This document shows positions 19,844 through 30,149 of a stretch of 34,971 nucleotides of DNA, one piece after another. Source of the stretch: Zancudomyces culisetae (taxonomy: Eukaryota; Kickxellomycota; Harpellomycetes; Harpellales; Legeriomycetaceae). Positions within the stretch are counted from its first letter, which is position 1. Each line of letters begins with the position of its first letter. The DNA lies in assembly GCA_001969505.1 (NCBI GenBank), contig LSSK01001918.1:1-34971 (forward strand). Direction: 5' to 3'. Position numbers and translations under genes: made by a program. The notes below the pieces were generated by a model, which ran no database searches, was not told the origin of the DNA, and saw only the letters and a list, made by a program, of their open reading frames with translations.

Positions 19844-20187
19844 AATGCAGTGATATTTACAAGCATGGGTTGTTTTCTGGAGAAACAGAAGGAGTGAGAA
19901 ATAGAGAGAATGTATGAGTAGGCTAATTTAAAGCACCTGTTTATAGACCCTCTTATCGCTATTTGGATTTGTCGCTTTTTTAATATCTAGTAAATTAATG
20001 CAATTAATTATACTTCCCAGTATGCAAATAGAAAATTGCAATAGACCAATACAGACTAGCTATTTCCATATAACATTTGTTTTTATTTACTCGAAATTCG
20101 TATTCCAAAAAAAGTTAAATACACAAAAACTACCATTTATACCTTTAATATTTTCAATTCAAGCCCATTCTTTAACATTAACACAAA
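19844..20187. other. Intergenic region before VMA22
   Basis: 3' end of the aminopeptidase gene followed by an AT-rich promoter and A-rich leader of VMA22. A 72-codon frame here overlaps the true VMA22 start in another frame and has no support. Confidence 0.6.
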
Positions 20188-20864
20188 ATGGAAGACCTCA
20201 CTATTACGAACCTTGATAATATCGACTATGAATACTTGGAATATTTGAAAATCTTGAGCCAATATGTAGAAACATCAAGGCGTTTGGAGGACAAGCTAAA
20301 AAAGGTAATTTGCTTTTTCATTGTTATTTTTTCTTGATTGTTATAGTACTCATAGTAAATATTATTCACAAAGTTGTACTAATTTTGGCAAAATAGTCGT
20401 TTATGAATTTGTCCAGTGCGAGATCTATCGTCGGTCATAAGAACATTTCACCCGATCAATATGACATGCGGATCAAAGCCTTGACTTGTGTAGATATTGG
20501 CGACTCGAATACCATACTCCTTAAATCTGAACTGCCAAAAATTAACAAGACATTTGGAGGCAGTACAATACATCAGAAAGGCAGTGGTGATTCTACAAAA
20601 GTGGGAAATGAACTAAATGGACAATCTCAGACTTTAAGGAACAGAAAAAACAAAAAGGATGCACAACCCGAAGCCGAAAAGAAAAAAATCACAGATCCAA
20701 TAACCATGTTTGGGCTGCTGCCGCCAAAGCCCCTAAAGGATTCCCAGGCTGTATTTCAATCAAGTTTAGAAGAAATAATTGAATTAGCAAATTTACAAGT
20801 AAAGTTAATGGAAAAACGCGAATATGTCACCGAGTTAAAACAAAAACTTAAGAATCTACCATAA
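20188..20864 (+). CDS. VMA22: V-ATPase assembly factor Vma22 / CCDC115 family (2 exons)
   Basis: Exons 20188-20304 and 20397-20864 join to 194 aa across a 92-nt intron (GTAATT...AATAG). Vma22 is an ER-side chaperone that, with Vma12 and Vma21, assembles the membrane sector of the vacuolar proton pump. The N-terminal helix (YEYLEYLKILSQYVETSRRL) runs into KKSFMNLSSARSIVG, made only by splicing and comparable to the yeast pattern of a coiled coil followed by a Ser-rich turn. A charged middle linker (about residues 110-135) leads to DPITMFGLLPPKPLKDSQAV, the best family signature (yeast has DPILMFG, then a PSSLRQSQ-like stretch). A final helix follows. The start was chosen because exon 1 supplies the N-terminal coiled coil. 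The gene is convergent with TMA23. Confidence 0.88.
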
Positions 20865-21034
20865 TTAAGATCTATATGGCAAAAAAACATGAATTATTAA
20901 CGTGAGCCTATGGCTTTTCTGCGGTCAATTCTGCGCTGTATTATGTACATAAAGGGCAGATCCCTGTTTTCTGGATAAACACCTTGAGGATATATATAAA
21001 TGTACCCCTAGTCTATTAGGTTTTTTTTTGAGGG

Positions 21035-21818
21035 TCAATAGTTTGCCAATACTGCTTCAGACTTTACAAATAAACCATGATACAAAGCATCTGTCTCTGG
21101 CTTGGAATCCTGGGTGTATGTTGTTTTGTCGCTCTTCTCCTTTCTTTCTTTTTTTCCCTTTCTTTCCTTCTTTTCCTTTTCCTTCTTTTCCTTTTTAAGG
21201 CTCTTTTCTAATTTTTTCGAGCTCTTTTTCTTTGGACATTTTTCCTCGCCTCCTGAATTGCTCGCACTACCGACTTTAGTATTAGGGTCCTATTGTTTGT
21301 ATAATCAAGTACAAAATGGAGGTATTAGGATCAGATATCCCATATGATGTGTCAGTATTAGCTAATATTCCCAAAATAGGTTTGTGTAAAATCAATAAAG
21401 GAAAAATACTTACTTTTACAATTTGGACATTTTGGCTCGCAGTGTTATACACATTTTCCCACCATTGTGATTGCCACTCGTGTTTTTCAGCTCCCAACTA
21501 TTTTAATGTTAAGGTTGTTGTTTGTTGTTTATTATGTGGTTTAGCTTATTTATCTAGTATTCAAGTCAATGTTTGTGTTTTCTTACCCCTGCTTCTTTCT
21601 TTTTCTTTTTACTCACTGATATTGGTTTTTTAATCCCTCCATTTGTAATTCCTAGGCCCTGTCCTCTATTTTAAGGTAAAAAATCGATAAATTGAAAAGT
21701 GGTGCTATATTCGCAAATTAGAGTTGAAATGGCTACAAAAGTCCATTAATACTCAAGCATTGTGGTTCACTTACTCTTTCCAACCCAATTTTTTCAAATG
21801 CTTTTCCCCAAACGACAT
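21035..21818 (-). CDS. TMA23: G-patch ribosome-biogenesis protein Tma23 / GPATCH4 family (4 exons)
   Basis: Complement exons 21818-21775, 21665-21587, 21497-21414 and 21289-21035 join to 153 aa with every phase consistent. Introns are 109, 89 and 124 nt, with GTAAGT or GTAAGA donors and ATAG acceptors. The first splice creates the G-patch core (KLGWKEGQGLGITNGGIKKP). Exon 3 gives LGAEKHEWQSQWWENVYN, like the conserved WW segment of GPATCH4 and Tma23. Exon 4 has a Lys/Glu-rich tract and ends ALYHGLFVKSEAVLANY, matching the family's terminal LLY..FVK motif. The family is nucleolar and aids rRNA processing; G-patch proteins usually activate DEAH helicases. No single exon is long, so ORF calling alone misses the gene and reports antisense frames instead. 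An RRPE-like site lies upstream. Confidence 0.88.
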
Positions 21819-22817
21819 TATTTATATTATGCAGACAAAATTAGCATTTGAAAACCCTTAAAACAACGCCTGCAGGGATGTATTTTTTATGAATAGTGTC
21901 AGTAACTAGTATTTTTATATGCAATATGTACTTATTCCAAAAAAAATCTAGCGTTTCTTGTTTTACTAAAAAAAAAAATTTTCAATCGATTTGTAATTAC
22001 CGAACTAAGTAACTCTGTAAAATTGTTGGTATTAGGGCTTTGTTTAAATATATCTTTTTGTTTTTCTTGTTAACCAGATGGCTCGGGCACTAAATATCAT
22101 AGTATTCTTGTAGTCAGCTTACTATTTAAGTATATAATAGAGAGGCAAATCGACACTGGTACTAAACAGACAACTCTTTCAAATACTTTGTACACAGCCT
22201 GCTATACTCCCATACTCCTATACTCCTTTGAGTGTGGTGGACTGATGATAGCTACTCTAGAAACATGACCCAAAACTTCACCCCTTTGAACCAGTTTATT
22301 TCACACAGTCTACAAGGTATACATCGTTTGTGGATGCACCTCCCTATTTCTCGCCCTATTTCCCCTACCATTATCCTTGATTTAGGACATTGACTATCGT
22401 TTTACTTTTTAAACTTTTCGGATTTGCTGTATAACATTGTACATAGCTATTCGCACCTAAACATATTACTGGTGAGTACGCAAGATGAGTGATCCAATAA
22501 GTGCACACAGTTTTATTTTTATTTTTATTTTTTGTACTGGATTCGGGTTTAATATAGTGCAAGATAAGGGAAATTTGGCCTGAATAATAGTCAATTCAAA
22601 AATTAAGCTAATATTGGAAAAGTGGCGAATAGGCGTCTGGTATTATTCATTTATGGTACGATAAAAAAAATAGTTAAAAATGAAGATAAAATTTTTTAGA
22701 TAAACAGGAAATTCTATTGCCAAAAACTAAAAAGGTTCTATAATTTTGCTTTCACAAACATTTCTTTACGAAATTCAAAGACAGACGAAAAGGAATTTTA
22801 ATCAAAAAAACGAAAAA
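21819..22817. other. Divergent intergenic region between TMA23 and COX7
   Basis: About 1 kb shared by two divergent genes. It contains an RRPE-like element near TMA23 and a CCAAT box at 22494-22498 on the COX7 strand. I see no convincing ORF: the longest frames are AT-driven. No RNA gene was recognised. Confidence 0.5.
21974..21984 (-). promoter_or_regulatory. RRPE-like element upstream of TMA23
   Basis: The minus strand reads TGAAAATTTTT, an exact match to the yeast ribosomal RNA processing element TGAAAAWTTTY. It lies about 155 bases upstream of the TMA23 start. In budding yeast this motif marks ribosome-biogenesis genes. An A/T-rich 11-mer can occur by chance, and I saw no PAC partner motif nearby. 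Confidence 0.45.
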
Positions 22818-23232
22818 ATGAGAGGAACAGGAAGACTATTCAAGGGAATGACCCTAGTTGAGAAACAAGTTTTCTACCAAGTAAGTAATCATTTTGGCAC
22901 ACATATACGAGCAGAAAATTAAACTTGGGTAATTAAATCCAAATAGCAACCATCAAAATACCCAATCTACAAGCGCACACCAGCAGCTAGAGCCTTGACA
23001 TACACAAGCTACACACTCACCGGTCTTGGTTTTGCTACTTCAATGTACGGATTGTTTGATCTTATCATCTTTGTAAGTTTTCTCTTATTTTCCCCATTTT
23101 TCATGATTTGTTAACAACTCCTGGGCACGTAATCCAAGCATACACTACATATTTGCTCCTTCTTTCCAGCTCTTTATGACTAAACACTTACTTTTTTGTA
23201 AAATGAAAAAACTATAGGGAAAGAAGAACTAA
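22818..23232 (+). CDS. COX7: Cytochrome c oxidase subunit 7 (3 exons, 67 aa)
   Basis: Exons 22818-22880, 22947-23072 and 23218-23232 join to 67 aa, with introns of 66 and 145 nt (GTAAGT donors, ATAG acceptors). Cox7 is a small single-span subunit of mitochondrial complex IV (the VIIa type). Visible features are a short N-terminal helix (LVEKQVFYQQ), the PIYKRTPAARAL region, one membrane span (about YTLTGLGFATSMYGLFDLII) and a C-terminal GKKN. The last is supplied by a 15-nt final exon and matches the GKK ending of fungal relatives. The gene is too short and too split to appear as an ORF. Because the protein is small, the exact subunit name is a little less certain than the type. Confidence 0.8.
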
Positions 23233-23455
23233 GTAAATGATCCTTCGAACACACCGATTTTGTTTTTGATCTGTGAATGCATGCATACTACGGAGGACTA
23301 CTGGCAGACGTACACTTCTTAAATACTTTTGTTTTTACTTGGCATTTGATGTTGTTTGTTTTCGTTTCTCTGGTTTTGTCGACGTTATGTTTCATTTATG
23401 GATAAATACAGATTACTAATAAACTGACCGAAAGCAATTTTGTGAAATTTAACTA

Positions 23456-25218
23456 TTAAAGTGAACGTAGAAGTGCAGGTGGAACATCGCTCGGGCTGAC
23501 GATGTAGCATCCAGAATCGGACTGCGAGCACAGAAGTGGTGTCACGCATTCGGATCCTTGCTGGGAGCTATCAAGCCACACGTCAGATTCGAGTGTCTTT
23601 GCGCATGTTTCAGATATGCAAATGCAGTAGATTGCATCGTACCCCCCGGCTATTGCGTATATATTTTATAAAATGTTCTTAATCGTGCTTAGAAACTCAA
23701 TGTCCTGAAAACCACTCAGGTAAATATATAAAAATGTTCACTAACCTCCAGGAACCCCCGCCATACAAACACCAGGCGAATCCAAACATCTATCCAACAG
23801 CTGGGTTTGTGACTGCGGCTCAATTGGAACTCCACATCGTTCGCCCATTTCTCGCATCAGCCTGCGGATTGCGAGCGATGTGGCATACAATTTGCCAAGC
23901 GCCACTACTGTGTTCATCTCCACGCTATCATCGGTGGCGGATCCATTCGCGCAGATATCCTTATTCCAACATCTTGCCGCCAGCAAACTACACTTGCTCA
24001 ATGCCGAATAGTACCCATCCCTGTCCTGTAGGCATAACTTGTTCAGTTCATGCCATACCTCGACCACCGACTGGTTATACTCGTCGATACTGTTCCACAA
24101 CTGCTGTGCCTCTTTCTCATGATCTTTTCTCCACTTTAGCACTTTGCTTACCATGGATGGAGTATTACTCCCTGCTTGAATGTCCGCTAGACGCAGCATT
24201 GTGCCTGGTGGTAGGTTAATCTTTTGAACCACTGAATTAAACTTTTTGTTTTTAGGATCAACCACCTCCAACAACTTTTCTGCTTGCTCAGCAGATAACT
24301 CCATAGCTTGTTCAATCACCGAAGGTGAAAATCTCCTATATATGTGTGTTCCATAAACTGCAGCTGATACGTCAAAACCAGATCCTATTTTTCCTTGTGC
24401 TGAGCAATGAGACAGCTGGGAGATGTTGTGCACTAACTGTTTATCTTCCTCGCTGAGCTCTCTGTTTTTAACACCAATTACACCAAAATAAGCTAAAACT
24501 GCCCCAACCAAGCTGGTTACCATCGCAGCACTGCTTCCCAGTCCTGTTTTATTTACTTTTTCTAAAGTTGTATTCGTATGTTCCATTTTTGGCAATTTTT
24601 TCAAACTCTCTGTCGTAATTTCAAGACCTAGCTCTTCTAGCTTGGAGCGTTGGGTATAAAAATCATTATCTGTGCCTATATTTACTCTTAAATTTTGATT
24701 TTCGTCTATCAATTTTTGAATTGCCTGTTGGTTTTTTATCAGTGCTATTCGTAAGGTGTTTTTGAGAGTTGCTTCGACAAATTTGTTTTTATTTTCATCT
24801 TCCCCATCAAATTCAAAATCCAAAGCTAGATTTTGAGTACTATCGTTTGGTTTGATGACCCTAGAGGTATACACCCATTCTGCCTCATTGAATTGCACCG
24901 AGTTTACGCTAATTTTAAAACTATTATCATCACCTTTGATTGAATTGATATCCGCCTTCATCGAACTAACTGCTGAATACACGTATGAATCGACCGCCTG
25001 GACTACTCCGCAATAATTTTCATCAAGAACTAGGTATCCTCCCGCCACTAGCACCTTTCCCGGCGCCGCAAAGACAGCTCTATTTTAGAAGCCGGATCAC
25101 TTTTGTTGTTTTTTTTATATATCTAAACATGAGATTCTATTTAAAAAGTAAAGTATCTGCATAAAGGTGTCTCTATTTACTCGACTTACATTTTTCTGCT
25201 CTCACTATTTGATCCCAT
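23456..25218 (-). CDS. ERG8: Phosphomevalonate kinase Erg8 (3 exons)
   Basis: Complement exons 25218-25190, 25079-23746 and 23649-23456 join to 518 aa. Erg8 converts mevalonate-5-phosphate to the diphosphate with ATP, in the cytosolic mevalonate route to sterols. The 29-nt first exon (MGSNSESRK) is joined so as to give IAVFAAPGKVLVAGGYLVLD, the family N terminus. The GHMP-kinase ATP loop GLGSSAAM is at about residues 189-196. The last splice rebuilds GVPGAGGYDAIY, the C-terminal GHMP motif, which the unspliced frame destroys. The 5' donor of intron 2 is GTTAGT. The 3' exon is noticeably more GC-rich than its surroundings. The length is close to that of other fungal enzymes (about 450 aa). The gene is convergent with COX7, with 223 bases between. 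Confidence 0.93.
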
Positions 25219-25628
25219 CGTTTATTATGTTTACAACACTCAACTTGCTAATTCCAAGCTTTGTTTTCTTTCCTCTTCTTGTAAGGCCATTCTCACCAGA
25301 TTTTATCTAATTTTAATTCTTTCGATCCCTGGCGAATCGAAAATTCTCAAATTTTGCTCAATGCCTTGATTTTTATTGTCATTCGCTTATATCAATAAAA
25401 ACTCAATTATGAAAACAATTATAAAAAAAATAAACCACAATTTTTTTATTGGAAATCCCAAACACATCCCACTTATAAACCATTCATAGAGGAACGTCGG
25501 TATACACTTAATTTCTAAAACATACTGCTAAACAACCGGTTGCACATTTTTAAACGTAATACACAAGATTTAGAGACTACCATAGTGCATAACCAGGCTA
25601 AACTGCTGCAATTTAGGTTTGGTTGCGC
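25219..25628. other. Intergenic region upstream of ERG8
   Basis: ERG8 promoter and the 3' region of the next minus-strand gene. AT-rich, with no ORF, RNA gene or repeat that I can support. Confidence 0.6.
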
Positions 25629-27077
25629 TTAGGAATGGCACTGAACCTTGAATTGCCCAACAACTTTTTGATGTGTAGTGAAAATCAAGGATTTTGCCTG
25701 TACATCTGTTTGAACAGCTAGATCCAAATATCCCTGCTCACTACTATTATTGCGATATACTAGTGGGTTTACGTATCCGCACTTGTTAAACATTTCAACT
25801 ATTGTAGAATCAGCTATATCAGAAGTTTTGTAAGACAGCCATGTATTTATTTTAACTGTGCTGCTTTCTTGCCCATTCAAGACTACGTTATTCTCTGTGT
25901 GAGTTCCTAGGGCTGTACCTGTGCTTTGAAGTGATATATTTGTTGTTATTTTTTTAAGAGTCTGTGGATAAAAATTGTAACTGACCCCAACAACACTAAA
26001 AATCACGCTCACTGAAACTGCATAATTTGAGTTTTCGTAATCAAAAAGTATGTTTGGAATGTCGGTAGTTTCTAGTCCCTGGAGTAATATTAAGGGATTT
26101 CTCGGCCATAGAATGTACCCCGCGACTACCACCATCACCACAAGGACGAACACCACCCATACGATAACCTTCCGTGAAACCCTAAAACGCGATTTTGCAG
26201 CCTTTTCATCATATCCATCATCACTACTGTGGTGTTCGTTCTTGTTGAAGTTTGAAAAATTGCTCAAGTTCAAATCGTCACTTTCCAGCTCCTCGATATG
26301 CCTTATATCTCTTTTTTTGTTGAAAACCCTTAGAAAAAAGCTGTTGCTATCATTTCTGCCCTTTAGTCTTTGTAAGCTATCGAATGATGCTCTGTACGAA
26401 AAGCTTGTAAGCTTGTTGCTCCTTTTTCTGCTATATACATCATCGCTCTGTAGTTTGATTGATTTATCACTACCTACATCAGTCATAAACTTTTTCTGAA
26501 TCTCCTCCATTTCCTTTTCGGAAATGAGCTTTTGCTTCTTGTTTTGCGCAAATAGCTTACCAATCGAGCCTATTCCACTAGCCTTTACAGGATGGGTACC
26601 ATAAGTAAACCCTGCTGTGTTTTGCCCTATGCTGTTTCTTTTATCATTATCAACTATGCCTTCCTGTGTCCTAATTCTTTCACTTCTATGCATCTTCTCC
26701 TTCAAAAAGATATTGAATATTTTTTCACTACTTTTCGCTGTATCGATTGCTTCCTTATTGAATTGGTCGTATGACTTTGAGGTATATATATCGCTCTTAT
26801 TGTCTATCAATATACATTTTAGTTTTTTAGCATTAGCGGTATAAGCATATGATGTTTGAACTTGCTACTTGTATTGAATAAATACCGTTTTGGTATATTT
26901 ACCCCGATTTTGAAGCATGTTTAAGCTTTGTGCACTACAGTTTTTGCTACGCAGATATATATTCTCCATAATATCAACCTTGGTTCCTCCCGTCAATCTT
27001 TTACTTTTGCCTGTTTGCTGTACCCCGGGATTGTACACAGGAGGGTCAGTATCGTGTTTTAACCCTGCTTCATTCAT
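25629..27077 (-). CDS. Type II membrane protein with an LEA2-like luminal domain (2 exons predicted)
   Basis: Exon 2 (26803-25629) is secure. Exon 1 (27077-26903) is predicted: it begins with an ATG, ends at GTAAAT, and a GATAG acceptor with an upstream GCTAAT branch-like site restores frame, giving 449 aa. The ORF containing exon 2 has no ATG in its first part, so an upstream exon is needed or the start lies further in. The long N-terminal region is polar and Ser/Lys/Asp-rich. One strong membrane span lies at about residues 270-292 (VIVWVVFVLVVMVVVAGYIL), preceded by Arg/Lys. About 155 residues then form a beta-rich domain (NSNYAVSVSVIFSVVGVSYN) resembling LEA2-type immunoglobulin-like domains of fungal vacuolar or ER proteins. 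The assignment to LEA2 is an inference. Its function is unknown. Confidence 0.7.
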
Positions 27078-27915
27078 CGTTTCTTTATTGCGAATGTATA
27101 GCTATCATGCCTAATAAGTATTTTTCATACATGCAAATAGTGCTATACTTTAAAGTGTTTAAACTTTAGGAAACAAATTTATAGTTTTAAGAACATAGAA
27201 TTGGTGCTATAGAAAGCCAAGTAGTCTTTTGGCGAATTATGTATGCTTGACTTCATCAGCGCCTAGTAGCGTTTTATACGTGAGCTGCAAACGTGCTAAT
27301 GTTTTTTTTTCCTCACATCATATTATCATACACTCCTTCAACATTTTGCGAATAAAAACTGAATGACAGTTTGTTTCTTCAATGTTGGCGAGTGTTTGGT
27401 TTTGTCAAGATGCCTTCCGCGCATTTTTAATACATTATGGAAATATTGAACTGCGCTGACTTGTAGAATAACATTTATCTACAGGCATCTTTTTGGAAAG
27501 TTATGACCTAATTTTCTCAGCACTATTCAGATGCGGGAGGGCTAATATTAATATATTTTTGTAAAGTTTAGACCCAGTAAAAGCCTATAGAACTAACTTA
27601 TACACCGAATACAACAAAGGGAAATGATCAAACTAAACAGTTTGCCTTTTCTTTAGATAAGGAAAATAGGAAATAAATACATCGCCATTTGCTCTCCCTT
27701 GCTTTCCTCTTCCCCACAATAATAAAGCTCTAATAAATTTCATGAGTGTACAACCCATACCCTTTGGAAAATTGTTTAATATATTAGTATGAAACCATTC
27801 CTGGTCGCAAGGACCAATATACCCGGCTAAAAATAGCGCAAACCAATAGAATATCCGCCAATATCTTTTTCTTTTTTTTTATTAGCCGGCATAAATCTTC
27901 ATTAAAAGATACAAC
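27078..27915. other. Intergenic region with a CCAAT cluster at its right end
   Basis: AT-rich upstream region of the type II membrane protein gene. No ORF of note in 27120-27800. The right part carries three CCAAT boxes pointing rightwards, towards the small spliced ORF at 27916. Confidence 0.5.
27814..27862 (+). promoter_or_regulatory. Cluster of three CCAAT boxes
   Basis: CCAAT occurs at 27814-27818, 27843-27847 and 27858-27862, all on the plus strand, 54-102 bases before the ATG at 27916. Such boxes bind the Hap2/3/5 complex, which in yeasts often controls respiratory genes. Three copies in 49 bases is more than expected by chance. There is no proven gene behind them. Confidence 0.5.
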
Positions 27916-28160
27916 ATGAATAGGTCTATTGTGAGCAAAATAGTAAGCTTAAAAACAACAAGCTCCGAATAAAATCTGCTCTATTCTATATTTTTTTTTG
28001 GTTTTTTTGATTTCGTTTTTGTTGTACTATTGTTTATTATTTACAGAAAAAAATGAAAAGTACGAAAAAAAAAGGAGACCCAAATAAAACACAAGGTATT
28101 CCCTATATATCTATTGTTTATAAAGGTCAGGGCCCAGTATATCTACTTGTTCATAACTAG
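27916..28160 (+). CDS. Possible 46-aa spliced micro-ORF, unrecognised
   Basis: Exon 27916-27942 (MNRSIVSKI) ends at a GTAAGC donor. After a T-rich intron, a TTTACAG acceptor at 28040-28046 leads to 28047-28160, in frame: a Lys-rich stretch, then GIPYISIVYKGQGPVYLLVH and TAG. The stop lies three bases from the stop of the opposing TRM7 gene. Points in favour: a clean donor, a strong pyrimidine tract and the CCAAT cluster. Points against: the ACAG acceptor is atypical here, the product is tiny, and no family is recognised. The T-rich DNA may only be the TRM7 3' end. Confidence 0.2.
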
Positions 28161-28163
28161 TTA

Positions 28164-29819
28164 TTATATATTGTTTAAATGGTTTGCCCTCTTTAGCTCT
28201 ACAGCTTTTTCGTATGGTGGGCTGATGGGGAGTTGATTTGGCAAAGTTTTGATATACGGCTTGTCCTCTTTGTCCTGTAGTCATTATATAGTTATGCACA
28301 CACTCACATTAAAACCTCTTTTTTTTAAAAAAAAAGAAACTGTATTTTTAAAAGCGACTGCACATATAGGGGCACATTATGAATGATAAAACATATTTTT
28401 AAAATGTATAACTCACATTTAATGGATAAATCGTTTCTGGATCAAAACCAGACAAATCGCCACATGCAACAAACGGTATAAGAGCTTTGTTATCTTCATG
28501 CATTGTACTTGGGTCAAAGCTAATAGGAATACCCATCATAGGATTGGACAAGTTTGGTGTATAACCTTGTGGTGGTGTGTAGTCCTGGCACACAATGAAT
28601 GATTCTAATGGTTTGAGTTGTATCATTTCATTAGAGGAGATGAAAAAACTGGGTTTTTACGATTATCTGAGACACTCCTTGACCGGAAGCTGGCACTTTT
28701 TCAATACAAGTAGTTTTATGTGTAATACAAATAGTATAGAAAATATACCTATACTCGAGTTTCTGGAGCTTCTGGGTTTTACAATATGCACAAGCTTAAA
28801 AAAGAGCTGTAGCTGGTTGTATATATACTGAACATCTTTTCCCCTAAATATCTTTGCTATAAACGTTCCTCCTTTCTCCAAGATATTCGTAGTAATATTC
28901 AATGCCTATAGATTAGTTTGATTAGTCCCTTAGTTGCCAACGTCTAAACTGTGAGTGGTAAATACTATCATACAAAAGGATCAACTAGAAATGTAGAAGA
29001 AAAATAGTTACCGCCAGAATTAGTTGGGCTTGGATATATTCATCCAAATCGTGCAGCCCAGTGACTATTTTACATACATAAATAAACAGTATTCGGTGAA
29101 ATACAAATCAATTTATATCCTATTTGCATAGTAGAAATTTATATTGAGTAGGAAATCGAACGTTACCATCAGGTGCTCCGTCGCTAACAACCAGCTCGGC
29201 CCGTTCGCCATTGAAATGACCTAATATTTGTTCCACTGTGCTTTGTTTTGTAATATCACCTTGGATTTGGATAACTCCATTTATTGGAGCCTAATATATA
29301 GGTTTGATTATCTTGATAAATTGCTCAAACTATTGAAACTAAATCAATAACCGCCTGGTAGAGGGCTTACTTACCATTTTCTGCAGATCAACGGCTACTA
29401 TTTTCGGTTCTCTATCTTCAGTACCTCTAAAAGTGTTGAACGTGTTTTATTGAGCTGTTTTTCTTTTTTATCTTTGTTACAACGTTCTAAAGTAATTTTA
29501 ATTCCAAATATGGAAATTTATACTCGACACCTACTTTATATTAAGGCTCAATACTTGTGACCAACTCCCCGGCGCAGCGCATAGATCGACGACATTGGTA
29601 ACACCTATTCATTTTATTGAGAGATATTTTTACTTCTTTGTGCTTATCGATGGTACTTTCTGTTTCCATATTTCATAAATCGGTCAAATAGTACATACCG
29701 TTGAAAATGTTGAATTCTTCGTTAATCTGCAATAATTTGAACGCACTTCGAGCCCGCCAACCTTCCTCCTTGGCTTTCCTGTAAAATATATCTCGCTTAT
29801 CTTTTGAAAATTTACCCAT
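28164..29819 (-). CDS. TRM7: tRNA 2'-O-ribose methyltransferase Trm7 / FTSJ1 (8 exons)
   Basis: Complement exons 29819-29699, 29604-29535, 29426-29375, 29290-29167, 29064-29012, 28905-28749, 28604-28417 and 28274-28164 join to 291 aa, all phases agreeing. Trm7 methylates riboses 32 and 34 of the tRNA anticodon loop, using S-adenosylmethionine and a partner protein. The catalytic tetrad is visible as Lys28 ([10 protein letters not shown]), Asp118 (VVSDGAPD), Lys158 (FIAKIFRG) and Glu193, whose codon is split by intron 6. The SAM-binding motif is [20 protein letters not shown] and TGLHDLDEY follow as in all relatives. The last exon gives [15 protein letters not shown], like the yeast C terminus. 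Introns are 84-144 nt. A longer frame over the last exon (28111-28299) is out of phase and rejected. Confidence 0.96.
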
Positions 29820-30149
29820 CCTCTTTCCTGAAAATCACCTTTTGGTTAATGTTACCTTAAAGTCACAGGGCAGCTAATATCCACTCTTTTCTGCGCCAAT
29901 ATCACGAGAAAAATAAGTGTTGAAAAAATTTTCGATTTCGCAAAACCACCGAAAGTGGACGAATAACATGTGGGGAATGGCAAATTCGCACAGGAATTTA
30001 TTGAAGTGTTAGAAACATACGCTAAAAATACTCATTTCAAACAGCCTCAAGAATCAAAGAATAGAAATATAGAAAAGCAAAACTACTAGTGAAAGCTGAG
30101 AGACAGACCCAGCACCAAATCACAACAAAAGATAAAAATACTAGGGTAT
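29820..30149. other. Intergenic region upstream of TRM7
   Basis: TRM7 promoter and the 3' end of the aldehyde dehydrogenase gene, which lies on the same strand. AT-rich, with nothing else recognised. Confidence 0.6.

Noticed and set aside
21102-21633. Two plus-strand hydrophobic ORFs
   Set aside because: They lie antisense to TMA23 exons and introns; the Phe/Leu/Ser-rich frame is the complement of its Lys/Glu tract.
23734-24219. 161-codon plus-strand ORF inside ERG8
   Set aside because: It is antisense to conserved kinase sequence. The Cys/Pro-rich product reflects complementary codons only.
28111-28299. Minus-strand 62-codon frame over the end of TRM7
   Set aside because: The phase set by seven upstream junctions uses another frame, which ends in the conserved [11 protein letters not shown] motif.
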